DNA from: Pseudomonas sp. GGS8
GTDB lineage: Bacteria > Pseudomonadota > Gammaproteobacteria > Pseudomonadales > Pseudomonadaceae
Direction: 5' to 3'
DNA: 64,000 bases
Assembly (NCBI RefSeq): GCF_024168645.1
Contig: NZ_JALJWF010000001.1
Coordinates: 6,265,501-6,329,500 of the forward strand
The notes under the pieces are model-generated. The model was not told where the DNA came from, searched no databases, and saw nothing but the letters and a program-made list of their open reading frames with translations. Both the position numbers and the translations under genes were made by a program. Below, one piece after another: positions 55,261-64,000 of this stretch. The stretch's first letter is position 1; each line of letters starts with the position of its first letter.

Positions 55261-55965
55261 ATGGCCCCAGATCGCTTCGGCTGCTTAATGACGGCCCTGT
55301 TGCTGACCGTTTTTTCATTACCGGCAGCCTACGCCGATTCGCTTGAAGCCGCCTTGGTCAAAGCGGCCCCCGATGCCAACGCCAAAGTCATTGCCTTGGC
55401 CGTTCGCGCCTCCCAATGCAGCCGAGCCCAAGGCTCGGCCCCAGTGCAGAGACTGGCAGTGATCGATTATTCCCTGCCCTCCACCGTACAACGCCTTTGG
55501 GTATTCGACCTTAAACAACGCAAATTGTTGTTCCACGAACTGGTCGCCCACGGTCGCAACAGTGGCGAGAACATGGCCAGCCAATTCTCCAATCAGAATG
55601 CCAGCTACGCCACCAGCCTGGGTTTGTACCGCACCCAGTCCAGTTATGTCGGGCAAAACGGTTATTCCCTGCGCATGGAAGGTCTGGAACCGGGTTTCAA
55701 CGACAACGCTTTCGAGCGAGCGATCGTCATTCACGGCGCGCCTTACGTCAGCCCTGCCCTGGCGCGGGCCAACGGCCGAATCGGCAGAAGTCTCGGCTGC
55801 CCGGCGGTGAGACCTGCGATAGCACATCAGCTGATCGACTCGATGAAGGACGGCCAGCTGTTGTTTTCTTACTATCCGGATCAGCGTTGGTTGAAGTCTT
55901 CTTCGTATATCAATTGCGCTAATGCCACCGTGGCGGATTCGTCCAAGCCCAACAGCAACCGCTGA
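55261..55965 (+). CDS. Murein L,D-transpeptidase catalytic domain protein (YkuD_2 family)
   Basis: About 234 residues with a signal peptide (about 1-25, LMTALLLTVFSLPAAYA). The catalytic part shows LFHELVAHGRNSGENMASQF, IVIHGAPYVSPALARANGRI and GRSLGCPAVRPAIAHQL, where the Cys and the earlier His are the likely active residues. This YkuD_2-type family is distinct from the classic SxGC-x-R-x fold but related in site. Divergent from the LdtD-type gene, 81 bases apart, so both envelope enzymes share a control region. A TTG-ATG pair precedes the ATG at 55261, which has GATGAGA upstream. Confidence 0.85.
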   Translation: MAPDRFGCLMTALLLTVFSLPAAYADSLEAALVKAAPDANAKVIALAVRASQCSRAQGSAPVQRLAVIDYSLPSTVQRLWVFDLKQRKLLFHELVAHGRNSGENMASQFSNQNASYATSLGLYRTQSSYVGQNGYSLRMEGLEPGFNDNAFERAIVIHGAPYVSPALARANGRIGRSLGCPAVRPAIAHQLIDSMKDGQLLFSYYPDQRWLKSSSYINCANATVADSSKPNSNR

Positions 55966-55978
55966 ATACAGCATGAAA

Positions 55979-55993
55979 CTGTCAAAACTGTAA
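55979..55993 (+). promoter_or_regulatory. CopR-type box upstream of copA
   Basis: CTGTCAAAACTGTAAT-like sequence (TGTCA then TGTAAT) resembles the cop box found before Pseudomonas copper-resistance operons. It lies about 120 bases before copA. Confidence 0.4.
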
Positions 55994-56111
55994 TCTTGAC
56001 CTCAGCCTGCTGAAAGGCACCGCCCGTTAGCCTCCTCCTCATTAAGCCCTCTTCCCTGCGCTCAGGATGGACCCGAGGGCTTCATCAGGCTGACGGACGG
56101 GATAAAACGGC

Positions 56112-57905
56112 ATGCATTCCAACACCTCAAGACGCACCTTCGTGAAGGGCCTGGCCGCTGGCGGGGTCCTGGCTGGCCTTGGTCTGTGGCGCACGCCGGT
56201 CTGGGCGGTCACCAGCCCCGGCGAACCGAATGTGCCGGCCGGTACTGAGTTTGACCTGTTCATCGGCGAAACCGCGGTCAACATCACCGGTAACCCTCGA
56301 ACGGCGATGACCATCAACGGCGGCATTCCCGGCCCCCTGCTGCGCTGGCGTGAAGGCGACACCGTCACGCTACGGGTGAAAAACAAACTCAAGGACAGCA
56401 CCTCCATTCACTGGCACGGCATTTTGCTGCCGGCCAACATGGACGGCGTGCCAGGCCTGAGCTTTCACGGCATCGAGCCGAACGGGATGTATGTCTACCA
56501 GTTCAAAGTCCGGCAGAACGGCACTTACTGGTACCACAGCCATTCGGGCTTTCAGGAGCAGTCCGGGGTTTATGGGCCGCTGGTGATCGATGCCAAGGAC
56601 CCGGAGCCTTTCCAGTACGACCGCGATTACGTGGTGATGCTCACCGACTGGACCGACGAAGACGCCGTCGGCCTGATGAAAAAACTCAAGAAACAATCGG
56701 ACTACTACAACTACAACAAACGCACCGTGGGCGATTTCATCCACGACGTCAGCGAGAAAGGCTGGGGCTCGACGGTGGCCGATCGCAAGATGTGGGCCGA
56801 GATGAAGATGAACCCTACCGATCTGGCCGACGTCAGCGGCGCCACTTACACCTACTTGATGAACGGCCAGGCGCCGAACATGAACTGGACGGGCGTATTC
56901 CGCCCCGGCGAAAAGCTGCGCCTGCGTTTTATCAACGGCTCGTCCATGACCTACTTCGACGTGCGCATCCCGGGCTTGAAAATGACCGTAGTCGCGGCCG
57001 ATGGCCAACACGTCAAACCGGTGAGCGTCGACGAGTTCCGCATCGCAGTGGCGGAGACGTTCGATGTGATTGTCGAGCCGACCCAGGACGCCTACACCCT
57101 GTTCGCCCAGTCGATGGATCGAACAGGTTATGCCCGCGGCACCCTGGCGGTGAAGGCCGGGTTGTCGGCACCGATTCCACTGCTGGATCCACGGCCGCTG
57201 CTGACCATGGATGACATGGGCATGGGCGGCATGGATCACGGCAGCAAGGGCGGTGACATGGCGGGGATGGACCACGGTGCCATGCAAGGCATGGACGGCG
57301 GCGACATGCAGGGCATGGACAGCATGGCTGGGATGGATCACAGCAGCATGGCCATGGGTGGCATGGCCGGAATGGCCGGGATGCAATCCCATCCCGACAC
57401 GGAAAAAGACAACCCGCTGGTGGACATGCAAGCCATGAGCACCACGCCAAAACTCGACGACCCGGGGATCGGCCTGCGCAACAACGGCCGCCGTGTGCTG
57501 ACCTACTCCGACCTGCGCAGCACCTTCGAAGACCCGGACGGCCGCGAGCCCGGTCGTACCATCGAGCTGCACCTGACCGGCCACATGGAGAAGTTCGCCT
57601 GGTCGTTCAACGGCGTGAAGTTCTCCGACGCCGAACCCGTGCGGCTCAAGTACGGCGAGCGGGTTCGGGTGGTGTTGGTGAACGACACGATGATGACCCA
57701 CCCCATTCATTTGCACGGTATGTGGAGCGACCTCGAAGACGAGAACGGCCAGTTCATGGTGCGCAAACACACCATCGACATGCCGCCGGGATCAAAGCGC
57801 AGCTATCGGGTCACCGCCGACGCGCTAGGCCGCTGGGCCTATCACTGCCATCTCCTGTACCACATGGAAATGGGCATGTTCCGTGAAGTTCGCGTGGAAG
57901 AATGA
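56112..57905 (+). CDS. copA: Copper-resistance multicopper oxidase CopA (PcoA type)
   Basis: 597 residues exported by the Tat route ([20 protein letters not shown] at the N-terminus). Copper-site motifs: [41 protein letters not shown] and [12 protein letters not shown], the last with the type-1 copper ligands. A Met-rich, His-containing stretch of about 60 residues (about 365-430, repeats of MDHG, MAGMDH and MQGMD) binds extra copper. It oxidises and sequesters copper in the periplasm. First gene of a copA-copB-copC-copD run; copB starts 10 bases after its stop. Confidence 0.96.
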   Translation: MHSNTSRRTFVKGLAAGGVLAGLGLWRTPVWAVTSPGEPNVPAGTEFDLFIGETAVNITGNPRTAMTINGGIPGPLLRWREGDTVTLRVKNKLKDSTSIHWHGILLPANMDGVPGLSFHGIEPNGMYVYQFKVRQNGTYWYHSHSGFQEQSGVYGPLVIDAKDPEPFQYDRDYVVMLTDWTDEDAVGLMKKLKKQSDYYNYNKRTVGDFIHDVSEKGWGSTVADRKMWAEMKMNPTDLADVSGATYTYLMNGQAPNMNWTGVFRPGEKLRLRFINGSSMTYFDVRIPGLKMTVVAADGQHVKPVSVDEFRIAVAETFDVIVEPTQDAYTLFAQSMDRTGYARGTLAVKAGLSAPIPLLDPRPLLTMDDMGMGGMDHGSKGGDMAGMDHGAMQGMDGGDMQGMDSMAGMDHSSMAMGGMAGMAGMQSHPDTEKDNPLVDMQAMSTTPKLDDPGIGLRNNGRRVLTYSDLRSTFEDPDGREPGRTIELHLTGHMEKFAWSFNGVKFSDAEPVRLKYGERVRVVLVNDTMMTHPIHLHGMWSDLEDENGQFMVRKHTIDMPPGSKRSYRVTADALGRWAYHCHLLYHMEMGMFREVRVEE

Positions 57906-57915
57906 GGCGCTACCC

Positions 57916-58806
57916 ATGACCAGACTGAATCGCTCTACCCGCCTCGCTTTGGCGCTCACTGGCTTCACGGTCTCTTCGGCCATGGCCGCTACCGACGACA
58001 TGCAGGGTTTGGACCATAGCCAGATGCCGGGCATGGATCACAGCCAGATGCAGAGCGAGGATTACGGGCAAATGCAGCCCGCCGCGCCAACCCAAAGCCG
58101 CACACCGATCCCGGCATTGACCGATGCCGACCGCGCCGCCGTTTTCGCCAGCCCCGCCGGCCATGACATGCACGACAGTGCGCTCAACTATTACTTCCTC
58201 GCCGACAAACTCGAATGGCAGGACGCCGACAACGGCAGCGCCTTGGCGTGGGATCTGTCCGGCTGGATCGGCGGAGACATCGATCGCCTGTGGCTGCGCT
58301 CCGAAGGCGAACGCGTCAATGGCAAAACCGAAGACGCTGAAGTCCAGGCCCTCTGGGGTCACGCGATCAGCCCATGGTGGGACGTGGTGACCGGTGTTCG
58401 CCAGGATTTCAAACCCGGCGCTCCGCAAACCTGGGCCGCGCTCGGCGTACAGGGCATGGCGCTGTACAACTTCGAAACCGAGGCCACCGCCTTCATTGGC
58501 GAAGGCGGCCAGACCGCCGCACGACTGGAAGGCGACTACAACATCCTGCTCACCAACCGGCTGATTCTGCAGCCGACCGCCGAGCTCAACGTCTACGGCA
58601 AAAACGATCCGCAACGAGGCATCGGCTCCGGGCTGTCGAACACCGAAGCCGGTCTGCGCCTGCGCTATGAAATCCGCCGGGAATTCGCGCCCTATATCGG
58701 CGTGACCTGGAACCGCACCTACGGCAAAACCGCCGATTACGCCAGGGACGAAGGCGAGGACCGCAGCGAAGCCCGCCTGGTCCTCGGCGTTCGAATGTGG
58801 TTCTAA
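57916..58806 (+). CDS. copB: Copper-resistance outer-membrane protein CopB
   Basis: About 296 residues with a signal peptide (about 1-26, ending SSAMAATDD). A short Met/Asp/His stretch follows ([20 protein letters not shown]), then the CopB barrel pattern: [60 protein letters not shown] and the terminal VLGVRMWF with a C-terminal Phe, typical of outer-membrane proteins. ATG 57916 is chosen because the longer frame overlaps copA's last codons. Confidence 0.94.
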   Translation: MTRLNRSTRLALALTGFTVSSAMAATDDMQGLDHSQMPGMDHSQMQSEDYGQMQPAAPTQSRTPIPALTDADRAAVFASPAGHDMHDSALNYYFLADKLEWQDADNGSALAWDLSGWIGGDIDRLWLRSEGERVNGKTEDAEVQALWGHAISPWWDVVTGVRQDFKPGAPQTWAALGVQGMALYNFETEATAFIGEGGQTAARLEGDYNILLTNRLILQPTAELNVYGKNDPQRGIGSGLSNTEAGLRLRYEIRREFAPYIGVTWNRTYGKTADYARDEGEDRSEARLVLGVRMWF

Positions 58807-58863
58807 ACGCTTCAACTCAAAAAAACCTTAAAAACAACCGCTTAAAGCGGTAAGAGGCCTTGC

Positions 58864-59247
58864 ATGCGCACCATTAAAATCACCGCTGTCGCCATCGCAC
58901 TTTCCACCGGGCTGCTCATGAGCGCACTGGTTCAAGCCCACCCGAAACTGCTCTCCTCCACCCCGCCCGAAGGCGCAGACGGTGCAGCACCGAGCAACAT
59001 CGAGCTGCACTTCTCCGAAAACCTCATGACCCAATTCTCCGGCGCCAAACTGGTCATGACCGAAATGCCCGGCATGGCCCATTCCCCCATGCCGATGAAA
59101 GCCAAAGTCTCCGGCGGCAGCGACCCGAAAACCATGGTCATCACCCCGCTCTCGCCCCTGCCCACCGGCAGCTACAAAGTCGAATGGCGCGCCGTGTCTT
59201 CCGACACTCACCCGATCACCGGCAACGTTACGTTCAAAGTGAAGTAA
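58864..59247 (+). CDS. copC: Periplasmic copper-binding protein CopC
   Basis: 127 residues. Signal peptide about 1-24 (ending VQAH), then the mature start HPKLLSSTPPEGADG, in which the N-terminal His after cleavage is a Cu(II) ligand. Further: NIELHFSENLMTQFSGAKLV, a Met-rich segment MTEMPGMAHSPMPMKAKV (Cu(I) site) and SSDTHPITGNVTFKVK at the end. It carries copper in the periplasm and is likely to pass it to CopD, whose gene starts 4 bases further on. Confidence 0.95.
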   Translation: MRTIKITAVAIALSTGLLMSALVQAHPKLLSSTPPEGADGAAPSNIELHFSENLMTQFSGAKLVMTEMPGMAHSPMPMKAKVSGGSDPKTMVITPLSPLPTGSYKVEWRAVSSDTHPITGNVTFKVK

Positions 59248-59250
59248 TTG

Positions 59251-60174
59251 ATGAGCGACTCGGTCGGCATTGCCCTGCGGTTTGCGTTGTATGTGGATTT
59301 GATGCTGTTGTTTGGCGTGGCGCTTTTTGCGCTGTATAGCCTTAAAGGGCAGGAACGGGTGTCAGGAGCGGTGCTGCCGTTGCGGGCGATGTTGGCGGGG
59401 ACGGCGGTGCTGGGCGCGGTGTTGTCCGTCGCCAGCATGGTGATGATGACCAGTGCCATGAGCGGTGAATCGGACTTTGCCGAACTGCGCCCGCACATCG
59501 AAATGATGCTGTTCGAGACGGACGTCGGATTGGCTTGGGGGGTTCGCCTTGTTGCACTGGTCGCCGCGGGTTTAGCGGTGATGCTCCGCGCGCCTGGTTT
59601 CATTTTATGGGTCGCGGCTTTTGCCGGTGGCGTTGCCCTCGCCAGCCTGGCCTGGAGCGGACATGGGGCGATGGATGAAGGCATTCGCCGTTATTGGCAT
59701 TTCGCGGTGGACATAGCGCACCTGCTGGCGGCGGGGGCTTGGCTTGGCGCGTTGCTGGCGTTTGTGTTGATGGCCAAGCTCAACGCTCTGCAAACTGAAG
59801 CGCGCATCAGCTTGTTGGCCCGCGCGGTAAATCGGTTTGAGGTTATTGGCGCGGTCATCGTCGTGGTGATCACGGTGACGGGCGTGGTGAATTATCTGTT
59901 CATCGTTGGGCCGAAGCTGGACGAAGTATTTCTCAGCACTTACGGGATTCTGCTGTTCATCAAAGTGGTGCTGTTTGCCGGGATGCTGGTGCTCGCCGCG
60001 TTGAACCGGTTTCACCTTGGGCCACTCTTGGAGCGGTCGTTGCAGGACGGGCAATATGCGGTTGCCGCTAATGCGTTACGACGCAGTGTGGTGGTGGAAT
60101 TGGCGGCGGCGGTGGTGATTGTGGGGTTGGTGGCTTGGCTCGGAACGCTGAGCCCGGAAATGGGTGCCCAGTAG
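59251..60174 (+). CDS. copD: Copper-resistance membrane protein CopD
   Basis: 307 residues with about eight hydrophobic segments. Seen: ALRFALYVDLMLLFGVALFA, the WSGHGAMDEGIRRYWHFAVD stretch and the HLLAAGAWLGALLAF motif with conserved His, and NRFHLGPLLERSLQ near the end. It is thought to move copper across the inner membrane together with CopC. ATG 59251 follows the copC stop directly, so translation is coupled. The last gene of the cop run. Confidence 0.93.
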   Translation: MSDSVGIALRFALYVDLMLLFGVALFALYSLKGQERVSGAVLPLRAMLAGTAVLGAVLSVASMVMMTSAMSGESDFAELRPHIEMMLFETDVGLAWGVRLVALVAAGLAVMLRAPGFILWVAAFAGGVALASLAWSGHGAMDEGIRRYWHFAVDIAHLLAAGAWLGALLAFVLMAKLNALQTEARISLLARAVNRFEVIGAVIVVVITVTGVVNYLFIVGPKLDEVFLSTYGILLFIKVVLFAGMLVLAALNRFHLGPLLERSLQDGQYAVAANALRRSVVVELAAAVVIVGLVAWLGTLSPEMGAQ

Positions 60175-60328
60175 GGAAATGAAAGCATCCGATGACCGGC
60201 CAGAGCAGTCAGTGGACAGGGTGAGGGTCCTTTACTAGCGTCTAACCACACCAGATTTTAAGCCAGCGGGTTCAACACCCAAGCGCCAAGGTGAAAAAAG
60301 CGGCGCAATTATCGAAAGGAGTTCGAAA

Positions 60329-60670
60329 ATGGCTGAAGTAATGAAAGTAGTGGATGTCGAGTTAAAATTACTTAAATCAAACCCACCGCAGCTACACATA
60401 TCGGCCATTGGCCTTGTGAATTCTGGTGGATGGACAAACCCGAGACTGGAGCCACGGGTTTATATCCAGTTCCCGCCAGACGGTATTCAAGACTTCGATT
60501 TTGTTGCTGATCCGCCCCAAGGAGCTGCTATACAGGTCATCCTTCCCATCGACGCATCAAAACTTTGGAAAGAGCCGCCACTCGATAAACTCAAGGGAGT
60601 AAGAGTCCACTCTGCCAGCAACTCGATTGAAGCTCATCTTAAGAGTTCGAAGTCCGTGGCTTGTGCATAA
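60329..60670 (+). CDS. Hypothetical protein
   Basis: 113 residues, beta-rich, no signal peptide (MKVVDVELKLLKSNPPQLHI, RVYIQFPPDGIQDFDFVADP). The base composition is richer in A+T than the surrounding cop genes, so it may have a different origin. The ribosome site AAAGGAG lies well placed before the ATG. Family not recognised. Confidence 0.7.
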   Translation: MAEVMKVVDVELKLLKSNPPQLHISAIGLVNSGGWTNPRLEPRVYIQFPPDGIQDFDFVADPPQGAAIQVILPIDASKLWKEPPLDKLKGVRVHSASNSIEAHLKSSKSVACA

Positions 60671-60686
60671 ACAACTCATGTAGAGG

Positions 60687-60717
60687 GATACGTGTCGGGC
60701 CTTACCTGACACGTATC
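60687..60717. terminator. Hairpin after the hypothetical gene
   Basis: GATACGTGTC and GACACGTATC, perfect 10-bp arms with an 11-base loop, 17 bases past the stop. There is no T-tract, so terminator use is uncertain. Confidence 0.5.
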
Positions 60718-60898
60718 AGCCATTGGAATGTCACCCTGGCAGCACAACAAACCTCTGTGGGCGTCGTTTGATATGGATCAACAACGCCCTGCGAGCGTGG
60801 CGTAAGTTCAAGATCACTCCCGCTAACGGGAACACGACATACCCTGGTTCGCAGCCCCCCCGACGCTGCCGATCCGCGCTATCACTGTGGAGATCGCC

Positions 60899-61309
60899 AT
60901 GCACATCTACGTCAAATCCCTCTTGGCCGCTCTGCTCATGAGCAGCCCATTGCTGGCGCCAGCTGCTGAATACCCCGAAACGGTGCCCGCCGCCCCCACC
61001 GAGGACGCAACCCAAGCCACGCCCATGCAAGACAAGGCCATGAGCGAACAGATGAAGAAAATGCAGGCGGCCCACGACAAAATGATCGCCGCCAAAACCC
61101 CGGCCGAACGCCAGGCGGCGATGCAGGAAGCCATGACTACGATGAGAAACAGCCTCGGCATGATGCACGACAATTGCAGGGGGATGGGTATGGGGATGGG
61201 CAAAGGCATGTCCGGCGGCAAGGACAACTCGGATACGGCGATGATGGACATGATGATGAAAATGATGGATCAGCAATCCAGGATGATGAAGATGCCGATG
61301 GGCCAATAA
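60899..61309 (+). CDS. Periplasmic Met-rich protein, probable copper-associated
   Basis: About 136 residues with a signal peptide (about 1-23, LLAALLMSSPLLAPAAE). The mature part is helical and very rich in Met, with Lys and Asp: MSEQMKKMQAAHDKMIAAKT, MGMGMGKGMSGG, MMDMMMKMMDQQSRMMKMPM. Such Met clusters bind Cu(I). The position between copABCD and a copper ATPase supports a copper-chaperone or sponge role; no specific family name can be given with confidence. Confidence 0.8.
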   Translation: MHIYVKSLLAALLMSSPLLAPAAEYPETVPAAPTEDATQATPMQDKAMSEQMKKMQAAHDKMIAAKTPAERQAAMQEAMTTMRNSLGMMHDNCRGMGMGMGKGMSGGKDNSDTAMMDMMMKMMDQQSRMMKMPMGQ

Positions 61310-61403
61310 GCATCGCGCCATAGCCCCCATCGCAGACGGTTGGCATTGGCTGGCATGGCCGGACGACACCCCGGAAGATTTTCGTCAGAACGGAGCGCGT
61401 CAC

Positions 61404-61610
61404 ATGAACCACTCAAACCCCTCGACACCTCCAGCCACCTCGTTCTGGCGCAGCAAACCCGGCATCGCGCTGGGTATGCTGCTGGTGATCGGACTGTTCT
61501 ACCTGGCCCGCGAGCATTACGGTCATATCTACCCCCTTTTGCCCTACCTGATTCTATTGCTGTGCCCGCTGATGCACCTGTTCGGGCATCACCACGGCGG
61601 CAGACACTGA
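61404..61610 (+). CDS. DUF2933 small membrane protein
   Basis: 68 residues: one or two hydrophobic segments (KPGIALGMLLVIGLFYLARE, PLLPYLILLLCPLMHLFGHH) and a His-rich tail (HHHGGRH). Matches DUF2933 proteins commonly encoded beside heavy-metal transporters. It ends 3 bases before the copper ATPase start, so translation is coupled. Function unknown; metal binding by the His tail is plausible. Confidence 0.85.
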   Translation: MNHSNPSTPPATSFWRSKPGIALGMLLVIGLFYLAREHYGHIYPLLPYLILLLCPLMHLFGHHHGGRH

Positions 61611-61613
61611 CCC

Positions 61614-63782
61614 ATGCACCACCATCTCGATCACCCCAAATCACCTGCTGTGGCGCAGCAGACAGCGGAGCCGACGAGCGAAAAAGAGTACACCTGCCCC
61701 ATGCACCCGGAGATCCGCCAGCGCGGTCCGGGTACATGCCCCAAGTGCGGCATGACCCTTGAGCCGGTGTTGCCCGAGCTGGAGGAAGCGGACAACCCTG
61801 AGCTCGCGGACTTTTCCCAGCGCTTCTGGTGGACCCTTCCTCTGACCCTGGCAGTGACCGCGCTGGCGATGGGCAGCCATGGCTTGAGCCTGTTTCACGG
61901 CGCCACACAGAACCTGATCGAACTGGTGCTCGCCACGCCCGTCGTGCTTTGGGCCGGCTGGCCGTTCTATGTGCGCGGCGCCCGTTCGGTCATCCAGCGC
62001 AGCCCCAACATGTGGACGCTGATCGGCCTCGGCACCGCGGCGGCCTTCCTCTATAGCCTTGTCGCCACCCTGACACCCGGCCTGTTTCCAGCCACCTTCA
62101 TGATGGACGGCCGGGTTGGCGTGTACTACGAAGCAGCGGCGGTCATTATTTCCCTGACGCTGCTCGGGCAGATACTGGAACTCAAGGCGCGCTCGCAAAC
62201 CTCGGCCGCGATCAAATCACTGCTCGGCCTGGCGCCCAAGACCGCGCGCAGGATCAACGCCGATGGCAGCGAAGCGGACATTCCCCTGAGCCATGTGCAC
62301 AGCGGCGACACCTTGCGCGTGCGCCCCGGCGAGAAGGTCCCGGTCGATGGTGTGGTGTTGCAGGGCGAAAGCGCGGTGGACGAGTCCATGCTCACAGGCG
62401 AGCCAGTCCCCGTGATGAAACGCCCTGGTGACGGGCTGATCGGCGCCACCCTCAATACCCACGGCAGCCTGGTGATGCAGGCGCAGAAGGTGGGCTCAGC
62501 GACCGTGCTTGCGCAAATTGTGCAGATGGTGGTCCAGGCACAACGCTCCAAAGCACCGATGCAACGCCTGGCGGACGTGATTGCTGGCTACTTCGTAATG
62601 GTCGTGATCGCCATTGCCGTCCTGACTTTTGTCGGCTGGGGGTTGTGGGGGCCGCAACCGAGCTGGGTGTTCGGCCTCATCAATGCAGTGGCGGTGCTGA
62701 TCATCGCCTGCCCGTGTGCCCTCGGCCTGGCCACACCGATGTCGGTGATGGTCGCCACCGGCAAGGCGGCCAGCAGCGGCGTGCTCTTCCGGGATGCGGC
62801 GGCGATCGAAAACCTGCGCAAGATCGACACCCTGATCGTGGACAAGACCGGCACCCTTACCGAAGGTCGTCCAGCATTCCACAGCGTCGAACCTGCGCCT
62901 GGTTACAAAGCTGACGAGGTACTGCGCCTGGCCGCCAGCCTCGACCAGGGCAGCGAGCACCCGTTGGCCCACGCCATCGTCGAACGTGCACGCGCCAATG
63001 GCTTGGTGTTGAGCACAGCGCAGACGTTCGAGTCGGCGTCAGGGATCGGCGTGCGCGGCCAGGTCGACGGGCACCGTGTTCAACTGGGCAACACCGCCCT
63101 GATGGCAGAAGCCGGCATCGCCCTGGAAGCCTTGCAACCTCAAGCCGAGCAACTGCGCAGCGACGGCACCAGCATCATGTACCTGGCCGTGGATGGCGTG
63201 CTCGCGGGATTGCTCGCCGTCGCCGACCCGATCAAACCCACCACCCGGCTCGCTGTCGAACGCCTGCAGGCCGACGGCGTGCGGGTGATCATGGCGACCG
63301 GAGACGGTCTCACCACTGCCCGTGCCGTCGCCCGCCAACTGGGTATCGAAGAAGTCCATGGCGAGGTCAAGCCACAGGACAAGGAACGCCTGGCCGCCGG
63401 ATTGCAGGAACGCGGGCACCGTGTGGCAATGGCCGGCGACGGCATCAACGACGCCCCGGCCCTGGCCCGTGCCGACGTCGGCATCGCCATGGGCACCGGC
63501 ACCGATGTCGCGATGAACAGCGCTCAAGTCACCCTGGTCAAGGGCGACCTGCTCGGCATTCTGCATGCCCGCAGCCTGTCGGTGGCAACCGTACGCAACA
63601 TGCACCAGAACCTGGCCTTTGCCCTGGCCTACAACGCCATGGGCATCCCCCTCGCCGCCGGGTTGTTCTACCCGTTGACCGGGCATTTGCTGTCCCCGCT
63701 GGTGGCGGCACTGGCCATGAGCGTGAGCTCTGCTTCAGTGGTGTTTAACGCCTTGCGCCTGCGCCGGGCCACGATTGACTGA
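61614..63782 (+). CDS. Copper-translocating P1B-type ATPase
   Basis: 722 residues. The N-terminus has a His-rich tip and the zinc-ribbon-like heavy-metal domain CPMHPE (28-33) ... CPKCGM (42-47) instead of the usual HMA (GMxCxxC) domain. Eight membrane helices are expected. Seen: the actuator TGEPVPV, the Cys366-Pro-Cys368 metal site, the phosphorylated Asp410 in [31 protein letters not shown] and [20 protein letters not shown]. The Y-N and M-S-x-x-S residues near the end ([31 protein letters not shown]) point to copper specificity. It exports Cu(I) from the cytoplasm. Confidence 0.95.
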   Translation: MHHHLDHPKSPAVAQQTAEPTSEKEYTCPMHPEIRQRGPGTCPKCGMTLEPVLPELEEADNPELADFSQRFWWTLPLTLAVTALAMGSHGLSLFHGATQNLIELVLATPVVLWAGWPFYVRGARSVIQRSPNMWTLIGLGTAAAFLYSLVATLTPGLFPATFMMDGRVGVYYEAAAVIISLTLLGQILELKARSQTSAAIKSLLGLAPKTARRINADGSEADIPLSHVHSGDTLRVRPGEKVPVDGVVLQGESAVDESMLTGEPVPVMKRPGDGLIGATLNTHGSLVMQAQKVGSATVLAQIVQMVVQAQRSKAPMQRLADVIAGYFVMVVIAIAVLTFVGWGLWGPQPSWVFGLINAVAVLIIACPCALGLATPMSVMVATGKAASSGVLFRDAAAIENLRKIDTLIVDKTGTLTEGRPAFHSVEPAPGYKADEVLRLAASLDQGSEHPLAHAIVERARANGLVLSTAQTFESASGIGVRGQVDGHRVQLGNTALMAEAGIALEALQPQAEQLRSDGTSIMYLAVDGVLAGLLAVADPIKPTTRLAVERLQADGVRVIMATGDGLTTARAVARQLGIEEVHGEVKPQDKERLAAGLQERGHRVAMAGDGINDAPALARADVGIAMGTGTDVAMNSAQVTLVKGDLLGILHARSLSVATVRNMHQNLAFALAYNAMGIPLAAGLFYPLTGHLLSPLVAALAMSVSSASVVFNALRLRRATID

Positions 63783-63863
63783 GCACATTGCTGACAGCCA
63801 AGAAGCGGTTTCACTACACTGATCCAGCCTTGCCCCCCACTCCATCACAAAAGCCCGATAACG

Positions 63864-64000
63864 ATGAAAACCATAAAAAGCACATTGCTGCTCAGTGGCC
63901 TGCTGGCGCTATCCTGCGGCGCTCAGGCAGAGCAAAGCCCTTCGCACCTGGACACCGTCCTGCAACAAGGCCAACTGCGCGTTTGCACCACAGGCGACTA
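63864..64000 (+). CDS. Periplasmic binding protein-like / cyclohexadienyl dehydratase, 5' part
   Basis: Only about 46 residues are in the window. The signal peptide (MKTIKSTLLLSGLLALSCGA, then QAEQ) is followed by LDTVLQQGQLRVCTTGDY, matching the start of the solute-binding-protein fold, and in particular the periplasmic cyclohexadienyl dehydratase (PheC) group. The gene is cut by the window end, so an amino-acid-binding protein cannot be excluded. Confidence 0.7.
   Translation, partial: MKTIKSTLLLSGLLALSCGAQAEQSPSHLDTVLQQGQLRVCTTGD

Overview
The window looks like a chromosomal stretch of a Pseudomonas of the fluorescens lineage. The reasons are the gene content (gltX beside tRNA-Glu/tRNA-Ala genes, uvrB followed by an aromatic aminotransferase, an IbpA gene with a thermometer-like leader, a copABCD cluster), inverted GC-rich REP elements of the kind common in that group, and GC-rich codon use outside the island. 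It is split by a 24.7 kb genomic island (18383-43115) that is visibly richer in A+T.

Left core flank (1-18388): the 3' part of a PAS-GGDEF-EAL c-di-GMP protein; an hscC Hsp70 gene facing a J-domain/DUF805 protein and a DUF1266 protein; ibpA with a sigma-32-like promoter and ROSE-like leader; dusC; a TetR - alpha/beta hydrolase - thioesterase set; a tandemly duplicated tRNA-Ala/tRNA-Glu pair downstream of gltX; uvrB; an aromatic aminotransferase; two small conserved genes; and tRNA-Asn(GTT).

Island (18383-43115): it starts at the 3' end of tRNA-Asn, carries a P4-type integrase next to the tRNA, and ends at a second copy of 17 bp of the tRNA 3' end (43099-43115), followed by what looks like the original tRNA terminator. 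After a second recombinase-like gene and an IS66-family element (perfect 8-bp target duplication, nonsense mutation in its transposase) comes a biosynthetic cluster (25665-42787). Its core is an N6-lysine/ornithine hydroxylase, a DAO-family flavoenzyme and a cupin-MetRS fusion. This is the trio known to build N-N bonds (hydrazinoacetic acid from N6-hydroxylysine and glycine) in actinobacterial s56-p1 and triacsin pathways. Around it are a GNAT acyltransferase, a C45 Ntn-hydrolase/acyltransferase, an alpha/beta hydrolase with a cysteine nucleophile, an adenylating ligase flanked by two carrier proteins, a possible BtrH-like acyltransferase, a phosphopantetheinyl transferase, an MFS exporter, a HisC-like aminotransferase and a divergent lysA/lysR pair that could raise lysine supply. 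I infer a self-contained pathway to a hydrazine-derived (N-N bonded) small molecule whose product I cannot name. This is the most interesting part of the window.

Right core flank (43116-64000): an NCS2 purine permease, an unknown membrane protein, arylamine N-acetyltransferase, exonuclease III, two c-di-GMP enzymes, two L,D-transpeptidase-type envelope enzymes, a copper-resistance block (copABCD, a Met-rich periplasmic protein, DUF2933, a Cu P-type ATPase), and the first codons of a periplasmic binding-protein-like/cyclohexadienyl dehydratase gene cut by the window end.
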